In this document: positions 56,775 through 64,000 of the stretch, piece by piece
Layout of the letters: each line of letters opens with the position of its first letter
Position numbering within the stretch: the first letter of the stretch is position 1
DNA from: Bog-756 sp963745955
GTDB lineage: Bacteria > Actinomycetota > Acidimicrobiia > Acidimicrobiales > RAAP-2
Assembly: GCA_963745955.1 (NCBI GenBank)
Contig: CAVUZI010000007.1
Location: 868,001-932,000 of the forward strand
DNA length: 64,000 nt
Reading direction: 5' to 3'
Translations under genes and position numbers: made by a program
The notes under the pieces: generated by a model
Database searches by the model: none
What the model was told of the DNA's origin: nothing
Seen by the model: the letters and a program-made list of their open reading frames with translations, nothing else

Positions 56775-58109
56775 ATGATCGACGTCATCACCCTTTCGAC
56801 ACCGGAGCTCGGCGACCGTTCCTACGTTCTGCACAACGGCGTTGTCGGGGTGGCGATCGATCCTCAACGCGACATCGAACGAATCCTCCGGTCCGCCGAG
56901 GTCACCGGCCTTCGGATCACGCACGTGGCAGAAACCCATGTCCACAACGACTACGTGTCGGGCGGCTGGGAATTGGCTCGACACCTGGGCGTTCCCTACC
57001 TGGTGGCCGCGGATGAAGAGGTGGGGTTCGTCCGCCATCCGGTGCGCGACGGCGACGAGATCCCTGTGGCCGAGGGCTTCTCGCTTCGTGTCGTGGCCAC
57101 TCCCGGCCACACACCCCATCATCTCTCCTTCATAGCCCTTGACCGGGGTCAGCCGGTGCTGGCTTGTACCGGTGGATCGCTGCTCTTCGGCTCCGTTGGC
57201 CGAACCGACCTCATGGGAACGGCCCGGGCCGTCGAGCTGTCTCGCCGGCAGTACCGGTCCGCTCAGGCGCTCGGCGAGCTGCCCGGTTCGGTCGAGGTAC
57301 TCCCCACCCACGGCTTCGGGAGCTTCTGCTCCGTCGGTGCGGCGGGCATGGAAGCGTCGACGATCGGGGAACAACGGACGGCCAACCTTGCATTCGTCGC
57401 CGAAAATGAAGAGAGTTTCGTCGAATCGCTGCTGAACTCGCTCGGTGACTACCCCCGCTACTACCACCGAATGGGCACGATCAACCGGCAAGGAGCGTCT
57501 GCTCCTGATCTCTCGACCCCGCCTCTCCTCGACGGTGACCAGCTCTGCGGAGCGCTGGCCACTGGAACCTGGGTGGTCGACCTGAGGGGCCGGGGGGCGT
57601 TTGCCTCCAACCACCTCGCAGGCTCGCTGAACTTCGAGCTGGACACGCCGTTCACCACCTACCTCGGTTGGCTCCTGCCTGACGACATCCCTCTGGTCCT
57701 GACGGCGGAGAATCCGAAGGCCATCGCAGTGGCACAGCTCGATCTGGCCAGAATCGGCATCGAGCAGCCGGCCGGACACTACGTCGGCCGGCTTCCGCCG
57801 AAATCGCCCAGATCCGCGTCAGGTTCGTATCCCGTACGGGGGTTCGATGAACTGGGACTGGCCATGTCCGATTCGACGCAGGTGGCGCTCGATGTCCGGC
57901 GGGCGGATGAGTGGGAGGAGGGACACTTGCGCGGTGCGGTGCATGTGCCCCTTCATCAACTGGTCGAACAGATCGACGACCTGCCAGACGGAGTGCTCTG
58001 GGTCCACTGCGCCGCGGGCTACCGGGCCGCCATCGCCGCCAGTCTTCTGGCCAGGCACGGCCGGGATGTCGTCCTGGTCGACGACCGCTTCACCAACCCC
58101 GCCGACTGA
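56775..58109 (+). CDS. MBL-fold hydrolase fused to two rhodanese domains (persulfide dioxygenase-like)
   Basis: ATG 56775 with AAGGAG upstream; 444 residues. The N-terminal metallo-beta-lactamase domain has ETHVHNDYVSGG (His55, His57, Asp59) and ATPGHTPHHLSF, the pattern of ETHE1/persulfide dioxygenases. The middle rhodanese (about 255-345; VVDLRGRGAFASNHLAGSLN) lacks a catalytic Cys, and the C-terminal rhodanese (about 365-444) has it at about Cys412 (WVHCAAGYRA). Such fusions oxidise glutathione- or low-molecular-weight persulfides to sulfite and move sulfur between thiols. In mycothiol-using bacteria the acceptor is probably different. It shares a direction with pyrF. Confidence 0.9.
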   Translation: MIDVITLSTPELGDRSYVLHNGVVGVAIDPQRDIERILRSAEVTGLRITHVAETHVHNDYVSGGWELARHLGVPYLVAADEEVGFVRHPVRDGDEIPVAEGFSLRVVATPGHTPHHLSFIALDRGQPVLACTGGSLLFGSVGRTDLMGTARAVELSRRQYRSAQALGELPGSVEVLPTHGFGSFCSVGAAGMEASTIGEQRTANLAFVAENEESFVESLLNSLGDYPRYYHRMGTINRQGASAPDLSTPPLLDGDQLCGALATGTWVVDLRGRGAFASNHLAGSLNFELDTPFTTYLGWLLPDDIPLVLTAENPKAIAVAQLDLARIGIEQPAGHYVGRLPPKSPRSASGSYPVRGFDELGLAMSDSTQVALDVRRADEWEEGHLRGAVHVPLHQLVEQIDDLPDGVLWVHCAAGYRAAIAASLLARHGRDVVLVDDRFTNPAD

Positions 58110-58111
58110 TC

Positions 58112-58165
58112 GGGGCGACCGGGGCGACCGGGGCGACCGGGGCGACCGGGGCGACCGGGGCGATG
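58112..58165. repeat. 9-bp minisatellite, six copies
   Basis: Unit GGGGCGACC, five perfect copies (58112-58156) and one variant (58157-58165), directly after the stop of the MBL-rhodanese gene. The unit is a multiple of three, so copy-number change would not alter any frame through it. Confidence 0.95.
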
Positions 58166-58201
58166 ATGGCCGGGCGACCTCCGATGGGCAAGACTTGGCC
58201 C

Positions 58202-59044
58202 ATGACCGATACGTTCGCCGCCCGGTTCGCCTTGGTTCGAGCCACGTTCGGCCCGCTCGCCTGGGGATTCGATCCTTCGGGAGAGCTCCTCGATTCCTGG
58301 GGCGTCGGGGACACCCCCGACGGCCTGGACCGCTCCGTCGACATCGCCCTCGGAGCCGCGGTCGGCACCGTCGGTCTGGTCAAACTCCAGTCGGCCTTCT
58401 ACGAACGGCACGGCTGGCGGGGCCTTCGCACCCTGCAACGATCGATCGCCGAGGCACGCAGCGCCGGCCTCCTCGTCATCGTGGATGCCAAACGGGGGGA
58501 CGTGGGAACCACCAACGACGCCTACGCGGAAGCGTTCCTCGGAGATGATGCCCCGTTCGGAGCCGATGCCCTGACCGTCCATCCCTATCTGGGCTTGGCC
58601 GCCATGGGCTCGTTCGTCTCCCGCGCTCACGAAGCCCACAGCTGCCTCCTCGTCATCACCCGATCCTCCAATCCGGAGGGCCGATCGATCCAGTCGGCGG
58701 TCGAAGCGTCCGGCCGGAGCGTGGAGGAGGCGCTGCTGGAGGAGATCGGGGATCTGAACGCCAAGCTCGCACCGGGCGAGGTGGGACCCATCGGTGCCGT
58801 CGTCGGTCCCACCCACATGGACCCCCGGCTGGATCTACCGGCGGCACGGGCACTGTTCCTCGCCCCCGGCATCGGGGCCCAGGGGGCCACGCCCGCAGAC
58901 GTGGCCCAGGTGTTCGCCGCCTGCCCGGACCGGGTGATTCCGAGTGCTTCGCGCACCCTGCTCTCGGGAGGTCCGGATCCGTCCCGCCTGCGGCAGACCG
59001 CGGCCGCGCTGGCCGATGAGTTCCGCCAGGCCCTTGCCGGTTGA
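58202..59044 (+). CDS. pyrF: Orotidine 5'-phosphate decarboxylase, group 2 (mycobacterial type)
   Basis: ATG 58202 gives 280 residues, MTDTFAARFALVRATFGPLA. The catalytic motif IVDAKRGDVGTTN has Asp95, Lys97 and Asp100. FDPSGELL near the start and VHPYLG and ITRSSNPEG are the substrate-binding segments of the PyrF type 2 family. The enzyme decarboxylates OMP to UMP, the last step of de novo pyrimidine synthesis, as a cytoplasmic dimer. No other pyr genes are adjacent. The end GATPADVAQVFAACPDRVIP is conserved. Confidence 0.93.
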   Translation: MTDTFAARFALVRATFGPLAWGFDPSGELLDSWGVGDTPDGLDRSVDIALGAAVGTVGLVKLQSAFYERHGWRGLRTLQRSIAEARSAGLLVIVDAKRGDVGTTNDAYAEAFLGDDAPFGADALTVHPYLGLAAMGSFVSRAHEAHSCLLVITRSSNPEGRSIQSAVEASGRSVEEALLEEIGDLNAKLAPGEVGPIGAVVGPTHMDPRLDLPAARALFLAPGIGAQGATPADVAQVFAACPDRVIPSASRTLLSGGPDPSRLRQTAAALADEFRQALAG

Positions 59045-59101
59045 CCACCTGACCTATCTCGCCGCCTCCTCCGGCGCCGGGAGGACCAGACGAAGCCGGC
59101 G

Positions 59102-59536
59102 GTGAGAGACTCGGACGCTGTGGTGGGCTACTCGGGAACGTCGTTGACGGCGAAGCTGGGCGTCAAGGAGGACTCTACGCTGGCGCTCCTGGATGCCCCC
59201 GTCGATCTGCGCCTGGAGGTTCCACCCGGTGTCGTGGTCAGGCACACGGCCCGTGGGAACGCCGATGTCGTGCTGGCATTCTTCACCCGGGCCTCCAAGG
59301 TCGAGCCGCGATTGGACCGTCTCGGGTCGATGATCTTCCCGTCCGGCGCCCTCTGGATCGCCTGGCCCAAGAAGTCCTCGGGCATGGAGTCCGACATCAC
59401 CGACATTGCCGTCCGGGACATCGTCCTCCGTCGTGGGCTGGTCGACAACAAGGTCTGTGCCATCGACGAGACGTGGTCGGCACTCAGATTCGTCTGGCGC
59501 CGGGAGCATCGCGGACCCGGTCGCCGACCTGGGTGA
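59102..59536 (+). CDS. DUF3052 family protein
   Basis: GTG 59102 gives 144 residues. VGYSGTSLTAKLGVKEDSTL, RHTARGNADVVLAFFTRASK, GALWIAWPKKSSGMESDITD and GLVDNKVCAIDETWSALRFV are the conserved blocks of DUF3052, small actinobacterial proteins of unknown activity. Length is normal for the family. It lies 57 nt after pyrF in the same direction and may be cotranscribed. Convergent with the adenosine deaminase gene, 12 nt between stops. Confidence 0.9.
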   Translation: MRDSDAVVGYSGTSLTAKLGVKEDSTLALLDAPVDLRLEVPPGVVVRHTARGNADVVLAFFTRASKVEPRLDRLGSMIFPSGALWIAWPKKSSGMESDITDIAVRDIVLRRGLVDNKVCAIDETWSALRFVWRREHRGPGRRPG

Positions 59537-59548
59537 TCCGCCGACCCG

Positions 59549-60559
59549 TCACTCCTCTCGCAGAGGGGCGACGTCGGACCACGGGTACGAGTCGGCGATC
59601 CGCTGCAGCCTCGCGCGGGTCTGGTCGTCGCACAGTGCACCGACGACCCCGGCGCGGAAGGCCCGCTCCGGAGAACAGCCGGCCTCGCCGGCCACCTCGT
59701 ATTCGCGGGTGAGATCCGAATCGAACATTGCCGGGTCGTCGGTACTGATCGAACACAGCACCCCGGCCGCCATCATGACAGGGAGCGGGTGGCTCTCGAT
59801 GGAAGCGACCACCCGGGTCCGCAGGTTCGACACCGGGCAGACGTCGCACACGATGGACCTGTCGGCCAGCTCCCGCATGAGGCCACCATCCTCCACCGAC
59901 CCGATACCGTGGCGGATCCGATCGGCCAGGAGGACGTCGACCGCACCCCGGACCGATGCCGGGCCGGCTGCCTCCCCGGCGTGCGGCACCGAGCCGAGGC
60001 CTCCATCCTTGGCCAGGCGGAAGGCCCGTTCGAACGGTTCGGGTGGATATGAGGCCTCCGGCCCACCGAGCCCGAGGCCGGCGATGCCCCGCTCTCTGTA
60101 CTTGATGGCAAAACGAGCCGTCTCCATCGCCACATCCAGGCCGAAGTCGCGCGGCGTGTCGGGGGTCAGCCTGATCTCCACCCCGAACCGCTCCATCGCC
60201 TCTGCCGCACCGTCGCAGAAGCCGGAGAACACCTCGTCCCAGGACGCGCCGCCGGCCACCCGCTCAGACGGGGTGAAGATCCCTTCGATGTAGACGGCAC
60301 CGTGGGATGCGGCCTCCTCCGCATAGGAGGTGACGACCTGACGGAAATCCCGATCGGTCTGGATGGCCGGGGTCGTCATCCTCCAGAGGTCGAGGAAGTG
60401 CTCGAAGTCCCGGAAGCGGTACAGGCGTGCCAGCTCGGCCTCGTTCCCGACCGGCAGAGGAAACCGGTTGCGGGTCGCCATGTCGAAGAGGTCCTTCGGT
60501 CGGACAGCCCCTTCGAGGTGGACATGAAGCTCAATTTTGGGGACAGGCGGACGTGGCAT
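59549..60559 (-). CDS. add: Adenosine deaminase
   Basis: 336 residues. The zinc site is ELHVHLEGA (His12, His14), HAGE (the His and the catalytic Glu, near 205-208), and the Asp pair in SISTDDPAMF near 280. These are the full set for the adenosine/AMP deaminase family. It converts adenosine (or a related purine) to inosine in the cytoplasm for purine salvage. Some bacterial relatives act on adenine or N6-modified adenines, which lack conserved differences I could check. Full length, monocistronic, divergent from the molybdopterin oxidoreductase. Confidence 0.9.
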   Translation of the reverse strand: MPRPPVPKIELHVHLEGAVRPKDLFDMATRNRFPLPVGNEAELARLYRFRDFEHFLDLWRMTTPAIQTDRDFRQVVTSYAEEAASHGAVYIEGIFTPSERVAGGASWDEVFSGFCDGAAEAMERFGVEIRLTPDTPRDFGLDVAMETARFAIKYRERGIAGLGLGGPEASYPPEPFERAFRLAKDGGLGSVPHAGEAAGPASVRGAVDVLLADRIRHGIGSVEDGGLMRELADRSIVCDVCPVSNLRTRVVASIESHPLPVMMAAGVLCSISTDDPAMFDSDLTREYEVAGEAGCSPERAFRAGVVGALCDDQTRARLQRIADSYPWSDVAPLREE

Positions 60560-60719
60560 GATCGCTCCTTTGCGCGTCGAAAGTGGATACCTTCGACACG
60601 AGCCGGAGCCCTCTGGCTCTCCCCGTCTGGTCAGCTCATGACAGAGCGATCATATCCGGTCGTCCGGGCCACACCCCGGCCGACGACCGACATGACGATC
60701 GGAACCGTAAGCTCGACCC

Positions 60720-61430
60720 GTGGTCCCCGAACCTGATCAGCCGGCAGACGTCGGGCCCAAGCGGGTGGCTGTCGGTCGCCGGGTGTTCTTGGGCATGGCG
60801 GCACTGGGCGCGGCCGGGATCGCGCTGGGAGCGAAAGCCCAGAGTCTGATCGGTGACGCGTTGGGGTCCGGGCTCGGAGGGTTGCTGCCCGGAGGCGACC
60901 GATTCCGTATCTATTCGGTCAGTGGCACGTTCCCGGTCATTCCCCCCGACCGCTACCGTCTCGAGGTCGATGGCCTCGTCGAACGACCGACGACCTTCAC
61001 CCTGGACGACCTGAAGTCCATGCCCCGTACGGCATTCGTGAAGGACTTCCAGTGCGTGACCGGGTGGAGGGTACCCGATGTCCACTGGGAGGGAGTCAGG
61101 CTGTCCGACGTCCTCGACACGGTCGGGGTGACCTCCGGAGCGGTCGCCCTCAGTTTCGAGTCCTACGACGGAACCGATTCCGAGAGCCTGACGCTCGACC
61201 AGGCCCGTCTGCCCGATGTCATCGTCGCCTACCGGATGCTCGGCGCGCCCGTGACCACCGAGCACGGAGGGCCGGTGCGGCTCTACGTGGCCCCGATGTT
61301 CGGGTACAAATCACTCAAATGGCTGTCGGCCATCCGCGTCGTCGACCGGGTGATCCCCGGATACTGGGAGGAGAACGGGTATCCCGTCAACGGTTGGAGC
61401 GACGGCTCGACGGGACCGACCGATACCTGA
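60720..61430 (+). CDS. Tat-exported molybdopterin-dependent oxidoreductase (sulfite oxidase/MsrP fold)
   Basis: GTG 60720 gives 236 residues. Twin-arginine signal VGRRVFLGMAALGAAGIALG at about 18-37. The Mo-molybdopterin domain is shown by YRLEVDGLVERPTTFTLDDL and the Mo-ligating Cys112 in DFQCVTGW. The substrate-side segment LYVAPMFGYKSLKWLSAIRV is conserved. It lies 12 nt upstream of a cytochrome b gene, as in MsrP-MsrQ type pairs. The soluble enzyme would work in the extracytoplasmic space with electrons passing through the cytochrome. It may reduce methionine or other S/N-oxides, or oxidise sulfite. A molybdate transporter is encoded next door. Confidence 0.87.
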   Translation: MVPEPDQPADVGPKRVAVGRRVFLGMAALGAAGIALGAKAQSLIGDALGSGLGGLLPGGDRFRIYSVSGTFPVIPPDRYRLEVDGLVERPTTFTLDDLKSMPRTAFVKDFQCVTGWRVPDVHWEGVRLSDVLDTVGVTSGAVALSFESYDGTDSESLTLDQARLPDVIVAYRMLGAPVTTEHGGPVRLYVAPMFGYKSLKWLSAIRVVDRVIPGYWEENGYPVNGWSDGSTGPTDT

Positions 61431-61442
61431 GGCCATGGTGCG

Positions 61443-62099
61443 ATGACGTCACAGCTCCGGGACGAGCCCAGCGCAACCGTTCGGATCCTGCGCTTCGACC
61501 TCACGCAGCGCTGCGCCCACTGGGCCAACGCCCTCCTGTTCGGCATCCTCATGGCGACCGCCCTGCCGCTCTACTTCGGCTCACTGGCCGGCATCATCGG
61601 CAAGCGGCATCTCATCGCCGAGATCCACCTGTGGGCCGGAATCGCCCTGCCGGTACCGATCGTGGTCTCCCTCATCGGACCGTGGGGAGCCCGGATGAGA
61701 CGGGACGTCCGGCGCTTCAATCTTTGGACCAGGGACGAGATCCGCTGGCTGCGGAATCTGGGCACCACGCCGATCGTCCTCGACAAATTCAACCCGGGTC
61801 AGAAGCTGAACGCCATCTTCGTCGGCGGGACCATCGTCGTCATGCTGGCCACCGGGTCGATCATGCAGTGGTTCGGGCACTTTCCGGTCAGCTGGCGGAC
61901 CGGGGCCACCTTCGTCCACGACGTCTTCGCCCTCGCCGTGTTCGTGGTGGTGTTCGGCCACATCACCTTTGCCGTCACCCATCCCGGGTCGATGCGGTCG
62001 ATGATCAAAGGGTGGGTGACCGAATCCTGGGCCGCCCGGCACGCGGCCGGCTGGTTCGAGGAGGAGAAGGGGCGAGAGGAGTCGGGGGTCTCCCGGTGA
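61443..62099 (+). CDS. Cytochrome b561-type membrane subunit
   Basis: 218 residues, four transmembrane helices. RFDLTQRCAHWANALLFGIL contains the first heme His (His26), IAEIHLWAGIALPVP another (His62), and FVHDVFALAVFVVVFGHITF further ones in helix 4. The pattern matches the cytochrome b subunits of formate dehydrogenase and Ni-hydrogenase (two hemes). It is the likely electron partner of the preceding molybdoenzyme, linking it to the quinone pool. The last 30 residues are charged and cytoplasmic. Convergent with modC. Confidence 0.88.
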   Translation: MTSQLRDEPSATVRILRFDLTQRCAHWANALLFGILMATALPLYFGSLAGIIGKRHLIAEIHLWAGIALPVPIVVSLIGPWGARMRRDVRRFNLWTRDEIRWLRNLGTTPIVLDKFNPGQKLNAIFVGGTIVVMLATGSIMQWFGHFPVSWRTGATFVHDVFALAVFVVVFGHITFAVTHPGSMRSMIKGWVTESWAARHAAGWFEEEKGREESGVSR

Positions 62100-62127
62100 G
62101 ACTCGGGCGCAGCGCCGCACCCGCCCA

Positions 62128-63186
62128 TCACGAGGTCTCGTCGTAGACGTCGATCTGGGTGGCCTTCACCGATGCCCACACCGGGGCGCCCTCGGTGAGG
62201 CCGAGCTGGGACAGCGCCGCCGGGGTGATCTCCGCCGTCAACCGAACCGGACCATCGAGGAGCACCCGGACCCGATCACCCATCAGATGGACCTCCGCAA
62301 CCCGGGCCGGCCAGGTGTTACGCGGGCTCCCGTCCGGTCGGTCGACGTACAGGGCGACGTCACGCGGAGCGATGGCCGCGAACACATCACCGCTCCATGC
62401 ACTGGCCGTCTCCAGGGTCGTGCCGTCGGCCAGCGCCAGGGACCTGCCCCGGCCCACACCCCGGAGCAGGTTGAGGCCCATGAGCTCGGCCACGTACCCC
62501 GTGCGGGGACGGGTGGTCACCTCCTCCATGGTTCCCTGCTGCACCACGACCCCGGCCTCGACGATGACCAGCCGGTCGGCGATGGCCGCGGCGTCGAGGG
62601 GGTCATGGGTGACCATGACGCACGAACCGCTGAACTCGGCGAGATGCCGCCGCAGCTGGTGCCGCACCGACCCGCGGACACCGGCGTCGAGGGCGGCCAT
62701 GGGCTCATCGAGGAGCAGGAGCCTCGGGTCGGTGGCCAGCGCCCGGGCCATTGCCACCCGCTGGGCCTGTCCGCCGGAGAGCTGGCCGGGCCTGGAGCCG
62801 GCCCGGTCGCCGAGGCCCATCCGATCGAGCCAGACGAGTGCCCGACGGTTGGCCTCGGACTTGGACGCTCCCCTGCTCCGGAGACCGAACGCCACGTTGG
62901 CCAAGGCTGTGAGGTGGGGGAACAGGAGGTAGTCCTGGAAGACCATCCCGCACGGCCGCCGCTCGGGTGGGACCAGCACCCCGGCCGCCGGGTCGTCGAG
63001 GACGACGCCGTCGAGCACGATACGACCGGCGGTCAGCGGGCGCAGCCCGGCGAGCGCCCGGAGCAACGTCGACTTGCCACTGCCGTTGGGCCCGAGGACA
63101 GCCAGCACCTCGCCATCGGCCACCTCGAGATGGAGGTGCTCCTCGAATGCGCCGATGACGACATGGACTTCGGCGCCCAGGCTCAC
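62128..63186 (-). CDS. modC: Molybdate-type ABC transporter ATP-binding protein
   Basis: GTG 63186 gives 352 residues. Walker A GPNGSGKST, Q-loop VFQDYLLFPHLTALANVAFG, signature LSGGQAQRVA, Walker B LLLLDEPMAALDA, and H-loop TH in VMVTHDPLDA. The last 130 residues include a TOBE/Mop domain (FAAIAPRDVALYVDRPDG, VHLMGDRVRVLLDG), typical of ModC and CysA. The start overlaps the stop of the permease gene (GTGA). Molybdate as substrate is supported by the molybdoenzyme next door; sulfate/thiosulfate cannot be ruled out from sequence alone. Confidence 0.87.
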   Translation of the reverse strand: MSLGAEVHVVIGAFEEHLHLEVADGEVLAVLGPNGSGKSTLLRALAGLRPLTAGRIVLDGVVLDDPAAGVLVPPERRPCGMVFQDYLLFPHLTALANVAFGLRSRGASKSEANRRALVWLDRMGLGDRAGSRPGQLSGGQAQRVAMARALATDPRLLLLDEPMAALDAGVRGSVRHQLRRHLAEFSGSCVMVTHDPLDAAAIADRLVIVEAGVVVQQGTMEEVTTRPRTGYVAELMGLNLLRGVGRGRSLALADGTTLETASAWSGDVFAAIAPRDVALYVDRPDGSPRNTWPARVAEVHLMGDRVRVLLDGPVRLTAEITPAALSQLGLTEGAPVWASVKATQIDVYDETS

Positions 63187-63986
63187 GAGTTGATGGCGCC
63201 CAACCAACGCCCTCGCAGGGCGACGAGGACCACGATGGAGATGGCCAGAAGGGCCAGGGACAGGGCCACGGCCACATGCTCGTTCTCCTGCAGGGCCAGG
63301 TAGACGGCCAGTGGCAGGGTCTGGGTCCGCCCCTGGATGTCTCCGGCGAAGGTGATGGTGGCCCCGAACTCCCCGAGAGCGCGGGCCCAGGTGAGCGCGG
63401 TGCCGGCGATGAGCGAGGGTCCGATCATCGGGAGGGTCACCCGCCGGAAGGTGGTCCACCTCCTGGCCCCCAGACTTGACGCCGCCTCCTCGTAGCGCCC
63501 GTCCATCGAACGCAGCGCGGCCTCGACGGTGATGATGAGGAACGGCATGGCCACAAATGTCTCGGCCAGCACGGCGCCGGCCGTGGTGAAGGTGAACTGG
63601 ATTCCGAGCCAGGCGTAGAGGGGCCGCCCGACGAGCCCGTCACGTCCGAAGGCAAGGAGCAGGGCCACTCCCCCGACGACCGGGGGGAGCACCATGGGAA
63701 GGATGGTCAGGGCCCGGACCAGGTCCCGACCCGGAAACCTGGTCCGGGCCAGCACCCAGGCCAGGGGCAGCCCGAGTACCAGCGACAGGCCGGTGGCCCA
63801 CAGCGAGCACACCAGTGACAGCTTGAGGGCGTCGATGGCGATCGGCGTGGTGAGGTCCGTCCACAGGGTCGACCACGATGCCTTGGTGACCAGACCGACC
63901 AGTGGGATGGCCAGGAACGCCACCGTCACGGTGGCCACGGCCACCACAGAGGCCGACGGCCGCCGGAGCCGTTCCGTTCGGGCCAC
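63183..63986 (-). CDS. modB: Molybdate-type ABC transporter permease (5' end uncertain)
   Basis: 267 residues from GTG 63986, MARTERLRRPSASVVAVATV. Six membrane helices and the EAA loop EEAASSLGARRWTTFRRVTL followed by IAGTALTWARALGEFGATIT, characteristic of ModB/CysT permeases (GEFGA motif). The frame stays open to the window edge, so the true start may be a little further upstream, and a ModA binding protein gene would be expected beyond it. Forms the channel with ModC. Confidence 0.88.
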   Translation of the reverse strand: MARTERLRRPSASVVAVATVTVAFLAIPLVGLVTKASWSTLWTDLTTPIAIDALKLSLVCSLWATGLSLVLGLPLAWVLARTRFPGRDLVRALTILPMVLPPVVGGVALLLAFGRDGLVGRPLYAWLGIQFTFTTAGAVLAETFVAMPFLIITVEAALRSMDGRYEEAASSLGARRWTTFRRVTLPMIGPSLIAGTALTWARALGEFGATITFAGDIQGRTQTLPLAVYLALQENEHVAVALSLALLAISIVVLVALRGRWLGAINS

Positions 63987-64000
63987 CGCCAGACCGTTTC

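Noticed and set aside
55414..56778. 454-codon plus-strand frame
   Set aside because: Arg/Pro-rich, overlaps the TMEM175-like gene on the other strand and the small cysteine protein in another frame; no family resemblance.
56436..57779. 447-codon minus-strand frame
   Set aside because: Antisense to the MBL domain with intact HxHxD; no motifs of its own.
61052..62146. 364-codon plus-strand frame
   Set aside because: Overlaps the molybdoenzyme and cytochrome b in another frame; Arg/His-rich shadow.

Overview
The window is a high-G+C chromosome segment from an actinobacterium. The best taxonomic pointer is the GYWLVASDGG-type repeat block at 18.6-19.3 kb, a repeat I associate with secreted proteins of Acidimicrobiia. 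Mycobacterial-type PyrF, Stf0, DUF3052, SHOCT/DUF6325 and TTG/GTG starts fit Actinobacteria generally. Class-level placement is inference.

Layout. 0-2.8 kb: a frameshifted IS630-type transposase cut by the window edge, a broken methyltransferase and a broken DUF2332 gene. 2.9-14.4 kb: mostly intact accessory and stress genes: an aminoglycoside-phosphotransferase-like kinase, a flavin amine oxidase, an ECF42-type sigma factor with its YCII partner and a matching promoter, an alpha-galactosidase, a GH1-like enzyme, a VOC/ArsR pair and a divergent MarR/MFS drug-efflux pair. 14.4-17.5 kb: a decayed PadR plus DrrAB-type ABC exporter, next to an 82-nt imperfect hairpin. 17.6-25.3 kb: a VOC/AraC pair and a secreted protein of about 2,235 residues that combines an Agd3/CBM87-like deacetylase region, twelve Ig-like repeats and propeller-like repeats. 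25.7-29.7 kb: HAAS/PadR pair, sulfatase, short-chain dehydrogenase. 29.7-31.3 kb: mostly non-coding, with tandem repeats and two strong hairpins. 31.3-37.5 kb: P450, carotenoid oxygenase, two methyltransferases, a DinB/maleylpyruvate-isomerase-like protein and two VOC proteins. 37.6-48.9 kb: a cell-envelope-flavoured stretch: Stf0-like sulfotransferase, a metallophosphatase/MprF-like protein coupled to lysyl-tRNA synthetase, a membrane esterase, tRNA-Lys(CTT), a GH15 trehalase/glucoamylase relative, and a GAP/Sap-type membrane protein. 48.9-60.6 kb: GH36 alpha-galactosidase, polytopic membrane protein, AhpD-like protein, secreted phosphoesterase, TMEM175-type channel, MBL-rhodanese fusion, pyrF, DUF3052, adenosine deaminase. 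60.7-64 kb: a Tat-exported molybdopterin oxidoreductase with a cytochrome b partner, facing a molybdate-type ABC transporter that runs off the window.

Two themes stand out. First, tRNA-Lys, lysS, an MprF-like transferase fused to a metallophosphatase and a membrane esterase lie together, which resembles an unfused, rearranged LysX lipid-lysylation module. Second, about ten genes contain frameshifts at which the reading frame changes while the protein similarity continues, and the tRNA-Lys carries one surplus G in its T arm. This pattern suggests indel errors in the assembly at least as strongly as true gene decay, so broken genes here should be read as possibly intact in the cell. All functional calls rest on motifs and remembered family resemblance; no database search was run.
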